Source: Anniella stebbinsi (taxonomy: Eukaryota > Chordata > Lepidosauria > Squamata > Anniellidae). Taken from it: a DNA stretch of 64,000 nucleotides. This document shows positions 1-9,924 of this stretch, one piece after another. Position 1 is the first letter of the stretch. Each line of letters starts with the position of its first letter. The position numbers and the translations under genes were made by a program. The DNA is taken from NCBI GenBank assembly GCA_029215795.1, contig JARDYH010000001.1, positions 353,920,154-353,984,153 of the forward strand. The letters run 5' to 3'. Under the pieces are notes generated by a model that saw nothing but the letters and a program-made list of their open reading frames with translations, had not been told where the DNA came from and made no database searches.

Positions 1-118
1 GAACGTTCGGGCTGGGTGTGTGCGCGCGCGTGCGCGGGTATCTCCTTCCCTTTCTGCGCGTGTCTGGCCGGGCTTGCCAGGTCCGCGGTGCCTGCGAGAG
101 CGTTAGGAGCGGCGGCGA

Positions 119-121
119 CAG

Positions 122-153
<32 letters not shown>
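119..153 (+). repeat. (GACA/GACG)n microsatellite in the 5' leader
   Basis: An imperfect tetranucleotide run of GACA and GACG units lies inside the CpG island. It is followed at 211-239 by a CTC/TCC trinucleotide run. Both are low-complexity tracts that generate spurious ORFs in several frames. Confidence 0.85.
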
Positions 154-311
154 CCTGGCGGAAGTGTCTGTCAGCAGCAGTGGGCAGCAGAGCCCCGCGG
201 GCTTTGTGCGCTTCCTCCTCCTCCTCCTCCTCCTTCTCCTAGCTGTCTCTCTCCCGGTCCGTCCCACGCCCACCCTCTCCTCGCTACATCCCGGGGAAGG
301 CGGCGGGAGCG

Positions 312-507
312 ATGGCCGGGCCCCTGGTCCGGCTGCCAGGCGCCGGGGAGCGGCTCCCCAGTTAGCGCCCTTGGCCGGCGGATAAGAAGATGCCGGAGCC
401 TGCGAGCCGGAGCCCAGCGAGACAGCGGGACTGAGCGGCAGATGCAGCAGCGGCGACGCCGGACTTTCTCCTCCTCCACCTCCTCCTCCGGCGCGCTCCT
501 CCATTGA
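312..507 (+). other. three short upstream ORFs in the 5' leader
   Basis: Three short ORFs precede the ATG at 650: 312-365 (17 codons, GCGATGG, a strong initiation context), 390-434 (14 codons) and 442-507 (21 codons, beginning MQQRRRR). All end before position 650. If transcription starts upstream of 312 and 650 is the true start, they would be expected to reduce initiation at the main ATG. The ORFs are plain in the sequence; their use is inference. The longer frame running 16-507 shares its end with the third ORF and shows no sign of being a real protein. Confidence 0.4.
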
Positions 508-1000
508 GCATCTGACAGCCACAGTAGCCGCCGCCGCTTTTGCAGCAGACGCGCCGCCGCCGAATCTCAGGCCCGGGGAAACTTCCCGCTGCGCAGTGGG
601 GGGGAAACGCGGGCCAGAGGCGGCTGCGCAGAGCTCGACTGCGGGGAAAATGAGGTGAGTCAATCGAGCGGCAGCGGCGGCGGCGGCTGCCCCGACCTCC
701 TTTCTCGTGCTCCTCCTCCTCCTCTCGCTCGCTCCTCATCGTGCACGCAAGTCTAGCGGGCGGCGCCTCCTTTCCTGCTGCTGAGGGAGAAGGAAGGGGG
801 CTGCGCGGGCGCGGGGGGAGCGCGCGCGCTCTACCTGGCCGCCGGGCAGGTGCAGGCAGCGCTGCCTGCCCGGCAGAGAAGAATCGACGCGTTGGCGCAC
901 CGCGCGGTGCGCGCGCGTCTCTCGGTGTGTCCAGCTAGGAGCGGTGTGCGTTTGTCTTCCCTTCTCTCTGGGCCTAGGCTGAGGCGTCTTTTCCACAGGA

Positions 1001-1250
1001 GCTCGAGGCTCGGCCAGATCTACTCCAAACAGGAAATGGCACTTTGAAAACGGTCTGAAAAGCTGTATATGGAGTGTGTCCTGGGCCCCAACAGTTGTCA
1101 CTACTATTAGTAACCGTTTTAAAGCAGTAGGGTAGATCCTGCCTTCGTTTCAGCCCCGGCACTGGCTTTCGATGCGCTTTGACCCAGAACAGGAGTCCAG
1201 TTTCCAACTCTCTTCTTTGCAAATGGCCGTTGCTCCTGTGCTCCTTGGGT
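1001..1250. other. intron/CpG shore, nothing recognised
   Basis: This is the transition from the CpG island to AT-richer DNA. I see no exon, RNA gene or repeat in it. Confidence 0.4.
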
Positions 1251-1354
1251 GGTATCCAACATTAGTCCTAGGTAGAGTAGACCCATTGAAATGAATGAGA
1301 CTTAGTCCCAGCTAAATGAATGAGTCTACCCTATGTAGGACTAACGTTGCATAC
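1251..1354. repeat. palindromic MITE, ~100 bp
   Basis: The two halves are imperfect reverse complements. The left arm begins GGTATCCAACATTAGTCCTA and contains GAGTAGACCCATT. The right arm contains TGAGTCTACCC and ends TAGGACTAACGTTGCATAC. An arm fragment of the same kind occurs at about 37,190-37,225. Short fold-back elements like this are abundant in lizard genomes and are probably non-autonomous DNA transposons, although the superfamily is not determined here. Confidence 0.7.
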
Positions 1355-1911
1355 TATCCTCTAACAGCTGCGTGATCTGCAGCCATGAGCAACAGCAAGG
1401 AGCCCTTGTGGAACAAGTTTCTTGTGGACTAGAGCCTGCTTTATGCGAGATGACTTCTCTGGTCCACAGAAGCCTCAATCAATGTGTTAGGTGCCAAGAG
1501 GTGAACTTTTTGTTTGTTTTGGTTTGTTGCTGTGGCAGGCTAAGATAGTTACCCCTCTAGAATGTGGCAAATGTTAATTAGTCAGGCTGATCTCCATGCT
1601 ATGGAAGGAAAGCTTCATGCTGATTTCTGCAGAGCAAGCTACTGTTGCAAGCATTAATAGTCAGCACGACATTTCCCTTTCTTCCAGTCAGTTGGCAGCC
1701 CTAAAATGGAGACGATGTAGTCACCACAAGGGAGTCTCTGAGCACATGCAGAGTGCTTATCCACAAAGCAGAGTGCTTTTTCAAGAAGTGCTTGGCTTTT
1801 CTGCTCGTCTGCTTTGATGTTTCTGGAGGAATGCCTTGATTCTCTTGGTGGTGAACATTGTTTGGAGAGGGAGGAAGGATGTCAGATGAGAACTTTCGCG
1901 GTGTGAGTTCA
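1355..1911. other. non-coding stretch, no feature seen
   Basis: The sequence is probably intronic. ORFs of 60-80 codons exist on both strands, but none shows domain-like composition or flanking splice sites. Confidence 0.4.
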
Positions 1912-2026
1912 CCAGCCTTCTCCAACATAGTATCCTCCACATGTGTTGGAGTGCTACTACAGCTGGCTGGGGATTATGGGAGTTGTAGTCCAACACATCT
2001 GGAGGATCTCAGGTTGGGGAAGGTTT
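1912..2026. repeat. MITE with CCTTCCCCAACC-type terminal inverted repeats
   Basis: The left end reads CCAGCCTTCTCCAAC and the right end GGTTGGGGAAGG. Internal complementary arms include GTGTTGGAGT and GTCCAACACATCTGGAGG. Further members or half-members are at 4308-4378, 18,998-19,106, 33,933-34,013, 42,303-42,385, 51,757-51,885 and 60,415-60,482. The family resembles non-autonomous hAT elements, because the 18,998 copy is flanked by a degenerate 8-bp duplication. That assignment is tentative. Confidence 0.65.
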
Positions 2027-3606
2027 GGAAATGCATTTTCTCCATGAAGTGTCGGTAGTAAGAACCCGCCACCATGGCACCTAGTATTTAAGGGGAATTG
2101 TTTGTAGGACAAAAACGTTAGACTTCCAGGTGGGCTTCAACCTTGGTGCCTTTCCTAGAATTGTAAGTGCTGCTGTCGTGGTGATGTGGATTCCACCCTG
2201 CTTTCATTGAGAAAAGGACACTGACGTTTTACTGTGTCTCCCAGTCCTTCAGCAGGATGGGTGGATACAATGTGAGTTTGCGGTGTTTTTTGTTTTTTTT
2301 AACGTAATTGGCTGTTATTCTTTAAACCCATGGGCAGATTGTGTGCGGGTGTGTATTTCTTCTACAACCTGACGAGCAGTAGTATTTTTTACTTGCTATT
2401 TCTGACCCTATTCCATATCTCTGCAGGGTGAAAGGCTTGTGTACAGTCAATCAAATGTTACAAAATGCCTCCATTTCTGTGCCAGAAAAAGTAATATGTG
2501 AAACAGCCTTTGTTGCTACTGTTCCTATGCCATTCATGGGCACACATATATTTTTCACCATCATTGTTCCCATATATTTGCTTTGTTTTTGAATACAGCG
2601 GTTTTCCAACTCAGTGGTTGTGTGTTGATTGTTGCTCAAAACATTGAACATGTGTGCATAGATCTGTGTTATCAGCTAACTCTCCCAATCAATGTGCGGG
2701 GTGTGTGTGTGTGCATGTGCCAAGTGATGACTGTAGAGTGCATCATGTGGAGAAACACATACAGAGTATATGCATGGCAACAGAGAGAGAGAGAGAAACG
2801 CTCAACTCTCCTCTGTTGCTATGAATGTGGGTGGGTGCATTTCCTCCATCACTATTGCCATGCATAAACTGTGTGTGTATGTTCAAAGGCTCCTTCTTTT
2901 ATCTCTGTTTTTATGCATAATGTGTGCTCTCATTTTTCCTGTGTTCATGTGCATCAATTTGTTTGCTTGTACTGTTCTTGGCAAGGGAAAGGACTCTGTA
3001 TTTCTCTGTCTCTCATATAAAAGTGTTTCAGTTAAAGCTTTGCATAGTTGATCTCCATCCCCACCTCATCATTTTCCTCCTCTCCCATTTCTGTATTCTA
3101 GAGGGCCAGCACCAGTGGGTTGTCATTGTTGGCATCTGCCAAGGCCCACTGTCCAGCATGGGGACCATGCTGATTCTTCCCGCACACAGCAGGAGATAAC
3201 AGCAAGTTCCATCTCAAAAATAATTTGGATTTACCGGGGTCTTTTTTTTTTTTGTCGTGCGAAGAAGGCTAGAAGGGCAGGAGGCATGTGGGACACAGAT
3301 GACGTTGTGAATAGGACCCGTGAAAATCCATGCGTGCCCAGTAACAAGCATGCAATAAAACACTCGTCTGATGGTGCCCCAAGACTGTAAGCAGTGACAA
3401 GAGCAAAGAGAAGATGCAGCATCTTCTACTGTCCATGTGCTTTCCCTCTGAGCTACTGAGTTCAGAGGGACAAGGGCAAGTGAAAGGGTAAAGCTGACAG
3501 TGAGGAGGAGATGGGCCCACTGAAGCTGTCTTGGGAAGTCTTCTGCCCTGAAAAGCAGCCAAGAAATGTTTTAAATAAATAAAAATAACTTGCCTGGAAG
3601 AAAAGA
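2027..3606. other. mostly single-copy non-coding DNA
   Basis: The stretch holds short GT-rich tracts (about 2699-2716), a short GA run (2782-2794) and a T run at 3241-3253. I recognise no exon or transposon. Positions 2255-2345 weakly resemble 4550-4640, which may be an old dispersed repeat. Confidence 0.4.
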
Positions 3607-3790
3607 ACGTAAGTGGAGCCACTCTGGGTCAGCGCTTATCTAGTCCAGCATTCTGTTCCCACAACCAAAAGCCAGGCATGAGCACAATAGCATCCTCCTG
3701 CTCGTTTTCCCACTGATACTGGAGGAAATATTTAGTTATCGTTAGTAGCCGTTGATAGCCTTATCCTCCATGGACCCAGCTTTGGAGTAC
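3607..3790 (-). mobile_element. CR1 LINE 3' end fragment
   Basis: Read on the minus strand, this is the 3' untranslated end of a CR1-type LINE. Diagnostic stretches on the + strand are CTAGTCCAGCATTCTGTTC, TGATACTGGAGGAAA and GTAGCCGTTGATAGCC, in the order seen in the better copies at 9234, 26,735 and 39,075. It is decayed and truncated, with no coding sequence. Confidence 0.7.
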
Positions 3791-5630
3791 CGTTTTCTAT
3801 GTCTAAATGTAGGTGTTGATGAATATATAGATTTCTACCTCTTCCCACTTTCCCCTTACGTCCTGTGCCACTTGTACAGCAAAGTCTGAGTGCATATTTT
3901 CCCAGAGAAAGGAGATGAAAAGGCACAGGAGTTCCCTAATGCCCCCTTTTGGGGGGTTGTTGTTCTGGGGATAAGGAGCAGGTAACATTATTCACTGAAT
4001 CTTTCTCCCTTTGTGGTGTGGCTGTCTTGATGGAGTTGGAGATATTGCGGCTTGTATGGTGGGGACACATTGCTGTTTATTTATATATTGCCTATGATTT
4101 GTGAAAGCAGGTGACTTTGGAAGGGATTCAGGGACAGAGTTCTGGCTGAGGCTTTTGTTTTAGCAATGCAAACTGTGCAGTAGGCATACTTGTTCTTGTG
4201 AGTGGCATTTCATCATTTATATGACAGCCTCTTGGGATAAGGTCGGAATAACATGGGAAGAGAAGAGCTTCTCCTGTCGTGAGCTTTGTTTGCTGATATA
4301 CTCCGTATCCCAGCCTGGGGGGGATGCGGGGAGTTGTAGTCCAGCACATCTGAAGGCCACCAAATTGGAGAAGCCTGCATTATCCCCATCCTCAGGACCT
4401 CAGTAACAGAATGACTCACACTTTCAGTGGCTGAGGCATGCCTGGGCCATAGAATTCTGAAATGTCAGAGCATTTTACTGCTTTTTGTTTAAGGAGGAAT
4501 TGGACATCCTGGAAAAAGGATGCTGAAGCATCACTATGTTTCCCTGCCCTTTACCATGATGGATGGATACAATGTTTGTGGGTGATGGAGTTTGGCATGA
4601 TTGGCTGCCATTACTTAAACCCATATGTCAGATTATGTCAAAGGTTATAAAAGGCTGCAGATAACATTTGGAAATAGCGCACCAGCAATGGAGCACTCTG
4701 TTTTGACATGTGCACCTTGTCTCCTGTTAATACTGACTTTGCATGTACTAATTGGAGTGTTTCTCAAAGCTCTTGTTTTACCCATGCCTTTTAGGGTTAC
4801 AGTCAGTAGAACACTATGTTTAGTAAGCTATTTCAGAGAGAGAGTGAAAGAGAGAGAGAGGAAAATATTTGATACTCTCAGAAGCATCCACAGGAGATAA
4901 TTCCTGGTCCACCTAGCGTGCAGTGGATGCCCAACATTTTCTTTTGTGTTGCCACAAACAACTGAACTCTTGAGGTTTAGTGCAAATATGAGTCCCTCCC
5001 ACCTTCTTTTTATAGATGATGAAGCCTGCTGCACTCCACCCTGCAATGCATTATGTTGACAGAGGGTTCCCAGATCTTGGCAGGCTTTGATTGCCAGCTG
5101 TTATTTGTGGTTGCCACCAATCCTTCTCTTCCCCTAAATCCTCTGACGTACACAGAGGAGAAGGCAAGGTCTCCCTGTTAACTCTGTACAGAACGATGCA
5201 CAGTGTAAAAATGGAGATCAACCTTCCCTCTTCTGCTAGGCGAGAGGCAGGGTCTCATCACTCACTTTGTGTCATCCTTTGGAGGCATGTTGAGGTCCCT
5301 TGGCTGCATGCTGTGGAGATCTGATTTCCAACCTCAGCAGAGATGTGGTAAGATCTCTTCTTTGGCTTTGTATTTCATCTCAGAGATTCCAAGTGTCCTG
5401 GAACTGCAGCATGAAGGCAGAGATGAGGGACGGAGAATTGCTGGAGTGAGTTGGGTCAGTAATAATGACAACTGAATTTGTGGACCCTTGCTAGGATCCA
5501 GCCAGGCCCCTATCTTCTATTCTTGAGTAGGGCTGTCACCTGATTAGAGAAGTACCGTATGAAGATTTATTGATTGATCAATCTACAACTCATACACCTG
5601 CATATTAATGAAACAATAATGGATGGTGCC
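3791..5630. other. non-coding DNA with a half-MITE at 4308-4378
   Basis: Positions 4308-4378 carry one arm of the CCTTCCCCAACC-type MITE (GGGAGTTGTAGTCCAGCACATC). A short GA run lies near 4838-4860. Nothing else is recognised. Confidence 0.4.
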
Positions 5631-5654
5631 TGGTATGACGTGGATGGAGCTTAG

Positions 5655-5785
5655 AAAGGGCATTCCCTCCAGTGTGACACAGGAGGAGGAATGTCTCTTC
5701 TAAGTGGAGTGGAGGAGGAATGCCTTTGAAAAGGAATTCCATTCAATGTGACAGTGGAGGAGAAATGCCTCTCTTAAGATGTTGC
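5655..5785. repeat. imperfect tandem duplication, ~76 bp period
   Basis: Two diverged units share the order GCATTCC/GAATTCC, CAGTGTGACA/CAATGTGACA, GGAGGAG, and GTCTCTTCTAAG/GCCTCTCTTAAG. It looks like a local tandem duplication and carries no coding signal. Confidence 0.5.
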
Positions 5786-6423
5786 CAGCCACCAGAGTTT
5801 TTGTTACTATAGATTTATGTTTTTAAAAAATCTGATTAACATCTTTGATCAGTTCATTCAAACAAGATCAGTCAACAAAATGTTGCAGTCCTATTCTTTA
5901 GTACTACTGCCCTCCATACTGATATACCACCTGAAGATTTTGAGTCATGGCTTAGTCACTACGGTAGCTCTCAAGTTCGTTCAACCAATCCATATACTTT
6001 TTATCTACCTAGCTGACCTCACTTAGGACCATAGTTTTGGAAGAAACCAGAAGATCATCATGACTTAGACATAAAGTGTGCTTCAAGGAAAGAGCAGCTT
6101 GGGATACTTTCTTGAGTAGTCCTGCTACTGTAGAAGGTTCTGAGAAGGAGAAAGAGAGCTTTATCATCTATTTAGAAGACTGTGGTGCAAATTAATATTA
6201 ATAAGATGCTTGATTTGAGAATGCACAAATAGAAACAGGCCATACTTGGCAGCTCTTGTTCCAGTTGGGTTTGTAATGTGAATGTAAAATGTACATTGGC
6301 CAGGGTGTTCATTTGCATTACAAATGTCTCAGCATGATCAGGTTTTAACAACTATGATAGCATTTACAGCATAACTGAGGCAATTTAAGCCTCAAGTGTG
6401 GAAACGTCCTTCTGGTCTTCTAT
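5786..6423. other. AT-rich non-coding DNA, nothing recognised
   Basis: No repeat with clear ends, no RNA gene and no convincing ORF is visible. Confidence 0.35.
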
Positions 6424-6690
6424 GGGCCTGTTTGGACAACAAGCTAAGCCATCGTTAGGCTGTTATCCATTTTGCAGCAAATGCTTAGTGAGCATGTTTA
6501 AACCGTGGTTAAATAGCCACCATGGTTAGGAATGGTTCACATGACACACAAAGTCACACGACATGCTAAACCATAATGTTTAGCTCAAAATGGTTAACCA
6601 CCGTGGTTTATTTATTTATTTATTGCATTTTTATACCTCCCTATAGCCGAAGCTCTCTGGGCGGTCTAGCGTGTCGTCTGCACAGGGTCA
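6424..6690. repeat. MITE (GCTAAGCC family) with nested LINE tail
   Basis: The ends are related inverted repeats: GCCTGTTTGGACAACAAGCT on the left and AGCGTGTCGTCTGCACAGG on the right. The interior is AACCATGGTTA-like. A second copy at 25,792-25,993 lacks the block at 6607-6668. That block is a (TTTA)n run plus GCCGAAGCTCTCTGGGCGGT, the 3' tail of a LINE-like element inserted on the minus strand. The two copies therefore define a nested insertion. Confidence 0.7.
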
Positions 6691-7049
6691 TTATGTACTT
6701 AGAAGTAAATACATTGAGTTCAGTGGGACTTACTCTCAGGTGTGTGGGTAAAGGATTTCAGTTTTAGTCTCCAATTTGGAGTGATGGCAGTGGATGCAGA
6801 AGAGTAAAACGGGTGGCATGATTGTATAGGCAGGTAGAATGGAGAGGTACACTGCACAAGGAAGACATGGGTTCAGATAATAGGGAGAATTGTACAGTTG
6901 AGATCTCTTTGATAAGGGATTCTGCTGGAATTTTGTTTCCCACCATTCTATTCACAAAGTTATTTAAATTGTTTACTTGGGTCTGGTTAAAGCTGAGTCA
7001 AAGCTGATTTGAGGTCAGGTGGCCAAGTTAAAAACATCTGGGAATCTTT
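6691..7049. other. non-coding DNA, nothing recognised
   Basis: Positions near 6690-6760 resemble an arm of the GTATAGGATTGCA palindromic family but are too decayed to delimit. Confidence 0.3.
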
Positions 7050-7385
7050 GCCTCAGTTCAGACATCATACCAAACCTTGATCGACGAATGATGGATTCAT
7101 GTGATGTCTGAAATAGACAAACCATGGTTTGTGACCAGCTGCCAGTTCCTCCCTTTTTTGAAGTATAGGTATGTGCTAAGTAGTTTGGTGTGAAGTCTGA
7201 TTTGACATACCATAGCAGTAACCATTGCTTTGTTTGCAGAGGTTGCTGCAGTGTGGAGAATGGGAGTGAACTTACAAAACTGAATGTAGAGAAGGTGGAA
7301 AACAAAAGCAGGCAAACCATGGTTTCAGCTCTCAACTATGGTTAGCACAACAAACCATGGGTTGGCATGATGTCTGACCTGAGCC
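7050..7385. repeat. MITE with TCAGACATCAT inverted ends
   Basis: The left end is GCCTCAGTTCAGACATCAT and the right end ATGATGTCTGACCTGAGCC, reverse complements with two mismatches. Internal AAACCATGGTTTG palindromes occur in both arms. The 336-bp length and lack of coding capacity fit a non-autonomous DNA transposon. The superfamily is not assigned. Confidence 0.7.
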
Positions 7386-8455
7386 AGTATAAGTGGCACT
7401 AGGATTTACATGAACCTGGTAAAAGTTGCAGAGGACAAGTGTTGTGGTTAAAAGCCTAAGAAGCTACAGAAATATTGTAGCTGCTGCCTATTTCTCCTCT
7501 GTTGCTCAAGCTCATTGTCCCTGATATTAAAAAGTGATAGTACACCAGGCAAGCCTGTTTTTCTTCTACCGTGTTTGTGAGTTCTGCTGTGGTTTTACAC
7601 AGGTTAACATTTTGCAATGAAATTTCCTTGGGAGTTTTGTTTGTTTATTGCTGTTGCCGTCTTGTCAAAATTTAAATAAAAATATGAAAGAGGGACAAGG
7701 TACAGTAAAATGTCCCATTAAATAAACACATAATGCCATGAGCATCATGAAGAAGAAAGATAACCAACGAAAGCAGCAAACAAACAAAATGCTTGTGGTG
7801 GTGATAGTAGAGGTGCCAACAAAGCCTGGGAAGAAACTTCTTGGCAGGGGATTAACTCCCTGCTGAGTACACACACAGTGCGCTTATAATTTGGCAACAG
7901 ATTCCTGACCACGCAGCCATATAACAAAGATAGTGCAAGAATGGGAATGAATTTCCTGCAAACTGGAGCTGTGTCAAACTGCAGTGAAGACAGGCTGCAA
8001 GTGTGGACATTATGTCTAAAATAGCATACATAGAGCCTTGATTTGTTTCGTTCATCTTATTTCTTCTGGTTTTTTTTTATTTTTTACTGATCCTGCTTTT
8101 CATACAGAGCTGAAGGGCCAGTCTTATATTCAGAAATATGCAGAATGGAAAGGTCCACTGATTAAAAGTTTAAGCAGCACCTAACTGAGCATTAGCATTG
8201 GTACTGCAGTCCTGTGTGCATTGCCACTCCTGCATTAGTGTGATCACTGTCCCAGGGTCTAAATGTTTTCATAAGCAGCACTCTCACAGGTAAATCCAAA
8301 TAGGCAGATGCCTCCTGCCCTGAATCTCAGGGTCCATTGTTATTAACAGGAGCCTTGTGTCTAGCATCAAACCCATTGGTCTGTCTTTATTCTCTGTTGT
8401 TCCTAAGCTACGAATGCTTGTATACCAAGACACTATTTGTGAAGGGAATGTCCTG
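7386..8455. other. non-coding DNA, nothing recognised
   Basis: AT-rich sequence with ORFs of only 60-70 codons on either strand. I see no transposon ends or conserved motifs. Confidence 0.35.
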
Positions 8456-8801
8456 GGTCCCCTCTACAAGATTTCGGTTTGACACCCGGTTGCTCGATTA
8501 TGCGCATATACCGAGAAGTGCATTTACTCCTGATATTTATTCATGAGAGGCGGTGAAGCGCATTACGGGCTATATGAAACGTGCTTTAAAGTTGTTTACA
8601 TGTGGAGAATCGCATGTTTACATGGCCATAAGGCACTTAAACTCCCGCGGCAAATTAAAACTCGCTATTTAACGCGCATTTGAAAATGCGAATAATCGGA
8701 GATAAAAAGCGCCTCAACCCCCGATTTGCGCTCCGCTCTTGTAGAGGTAAAATCTGTAATGCACCTTGAAAGAGCTTTAAATCGCTCTTGTAGAGGCACC
8801 C
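8456..8801. mobile_element. 346-bp non-autonomous DNA transposon, copy 1
   Basis: The inverted ends are GGTCCCCTCTACAAGA and TCTTGTAGAGGCACCC. The element is flanked by the 3-bp direct repeat CTG (8453-8455 and 8802-8804). The motif CTCTTGTAGAGG recurs internally at 8736-8747 as well as near the right end (8785-8796). The interior is strikingly CpG-rich (ATGCGCATA, GCGCATT, CCCGCGG, AACGCGC) compared with its AT-rich surroundings. Copy 2 at 28,107-28,452 has exactly the same length. There is no ORF. A 3-bp duplication is known in several superfamilies (PIF/Harbinger, CMC-like), so the class remains open. Confidence 0.8.
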
Positions 8802-8825
8802 CTGGAGTAAAAGTACTGCTATCTT

Positions 8826-9596
8826 TGAAGTGCTTCCCTAGAGAGTCACTTAACCCAGTCAATGGCCATGATTCTGCCTACCAAATGTTGCAGAGATGCG
8901 AACACCCAAGATGCTATCTGATGTATCACAGAGGGGAGATCATTCCATAGGGCAGGTGCTCCTGGAGAAAAGGCACCTGCTCATGTCTGGCGCTGACTCT
9001 ATGTTGTCCCCTAATGGAAACAGTCCCTATGGCACAGACAACAGAGTCTGCCCTCAAGACTGTAATAGGAGATTGTATAGGGGGAGGCATTCCTTGAGGT
9101 AACCTGGTCCTGAGTTGCAGTGGGCTTTGTATACTAAAACCGACACTTTAAACCTAGCTCTTGTAACAGACTGGCAACCATTGTAGATCCTTTAGCACTG
9201 GTGTAATATGTGTGTGGTAAGGCGCCCCAGTCATAAGAACATAAGAAGTGCCATGCTGGATCACTGCCTCTGATACTGGAGGTAGCACAAAGCCATGAGG
9301 GCTAGTAGCCATTGACAGCCTTCTCCTCCAGGAATTTATCCAATCCCCTTTTCAAGCCATCCAAATTGGTGGCCATCACTACATCTTGTGGTAGTGAATT
9401 CCATAGTTTAACTATGCATTGTGTGAAGAAGTACTTCCTTTTATTTTTCCTGAATCTCCCACCAATCAGCTTCATGGGATGACTTCATTGGGTTCCAGTC
9501 AATAACTTGCTGCTGCATTCTGCACTAGCTGCAGCTTCTGAAGCAGGCTCAAGGGCAGCCCCACCCAGAGTGCATTACAGGAATCCATAGGAAGCT
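8826..9596 (-). pseudogene. L2-type LINE RT fragment, split by a CR1
   Basis: Read on the minus strand, 9502-9590 encodes CNALWVGLPL and KLQLVQNAAA, the signature of the C-terminal part of L2-clade reverse transcriptase. The intact-length copy at 32,115 has the equivalent CNALYIGLPL and KLQLIQNMAA. Beyond the CR1 insertion the same protein continues with HITPVLKDLQWLPV at about 9180-9220, then decayed sequence to 8826. Stops and frameshifts show it is dead. No catalytic YADD box is present because the element is 5' truncated. It would once have served target-primed reverse transcription. Confidence 0.75.
9234..9494 (-). mobile_element. CR1 LINE 3' fragment inserted into the L2
   Basis: The insert is bounded by a 7-bp direct repeat CCAGTCA (9227-9233 and 9495-9501). 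Removing it and one repeat brings the two L2 halves together. The 3' end (minus strand) begins at TAAGAACATAAG. The 5' truncated end retains the C-terminal ORF2 codons, with LWNSLPQDVV readable on the minus strand. This is a typical truncated CR1 insertion, though a TSD is unusual for CR1. Confidence 0.75.
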
Positions 9597-9603
9597 GCCT
9601 TGT

Positions 9604-9924
9604 TAGGGTGACCAGATAAAATCCAGGTCAGGGCTCTTGTAACTTTAACAGTTCTAGAGAAAAGGTAATTTCAGCCAGTGTCATTTGTATGCAATCAGTT
9701 CCTGGTGAAATCCCCTCTTCATCATAACAGTTAAAGTTGCAGGCACTATACTAGAGTGACCAGATACAAAAGAAGGCAGGATGCCTGCAACTTTTAACTG
9801 TTGTGATGAAGAGGGACTATCACCAGGAACTGATTGCATACAAATGACACTGGCTGAAATTCCCTTTTCTCTAGAACTGTTAAAGTTACAAGAGCCCTGA
9901 CCTGGATTTTATCTGGTCACCCTA
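9604..9924. mobile_element. ~320-bp fold-back MITE, copy A
   Basis: The element begins TAGGGTGACCAGATAAAATC and ends with its reverse complement. A 7-bp direct repeat GCCTTGT flanks it (9597-9603 and 9925-9931). Arms of about 140 bp are near-perfect inverted repeats, and each half is itself partly self-complementary. The central loop carries an internal relative of the terminal motif (AGAGTGACCAGATACAAAAG). It has no ORF. The length of the duplication suggests a hAT-like transposase, but hAT elements normally make 8-bp duplications. Confidence 0.85.

Larger units (their letters stand above)
1..654 (+). other. probable first exon (5' UTR plus possible start codon)
   Basis: A consensus splice donor (GAG|GTGAGT) lies at 654/655 in the CpG island. 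The ATG at 650-652 is followed by only AG before the donor, so an annotated start here would give a first coding exon of five bases, with most protein coding in later exons. The ATG context is modest: A at -3 and A at +4. The exon may equally be wholly non-coding. The left boundary is unknown and position 1 is only the window edge. GGC and CTC trinucleotide runs are typical of long, structured 5' UTRs. I do not recognise the gene. A large first intron would fit the absence of other exons here, but that is inference. Confidence 0.55.
1..1000 (+). promoter_or_regulatory. CpG island promoter region
   Basis: The first kilobase is far richer in G+C and CpG than the remaining 63 kb, with many CGCG, GCGC and GGCGGC motifs and pyrimidine-rich CTC tracts. 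Density falls sharply after about position 1000, where the sequence becomes AT-rich and repeat-laden. Unmethylated islands of this kind mark the promoters of broadly expressed or developmental vertebrate genes. No clear TATA box is visible. The start site cannot be fixed from sequence, and the island may begin left of the window. The splice donor at 654/655 implies transcription on the + strand; divergent transcription is possible but unsupported. Confidence 0.8.

Noticed and set aside
16..507. 163-codon plus-strand ORF in the 5' leader
   Set aside because: It reads through tetranucleotide and CTC repeats, has no recognisable domain, and ends before the donor. It is most likely untranslated leader; only its last 21 codons form a plausible uORF.
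103..663. 186-codon minus-strand ORF across the CpG island
   Set aside because: Its residues come from GC-rich low-complexity tracts (poly-Arg, poly-Gly, Ser-Val-Arg repeats), and the strand conflicts with the + strand splice donor at 654.
2255..2345. Dispersed repeat pair with 4550-4640
   Set aside because: GGATGG/GGATACAATG and TTAAACCCATRKG match in order, but the similarity is too short and diverged to delimit by eye.
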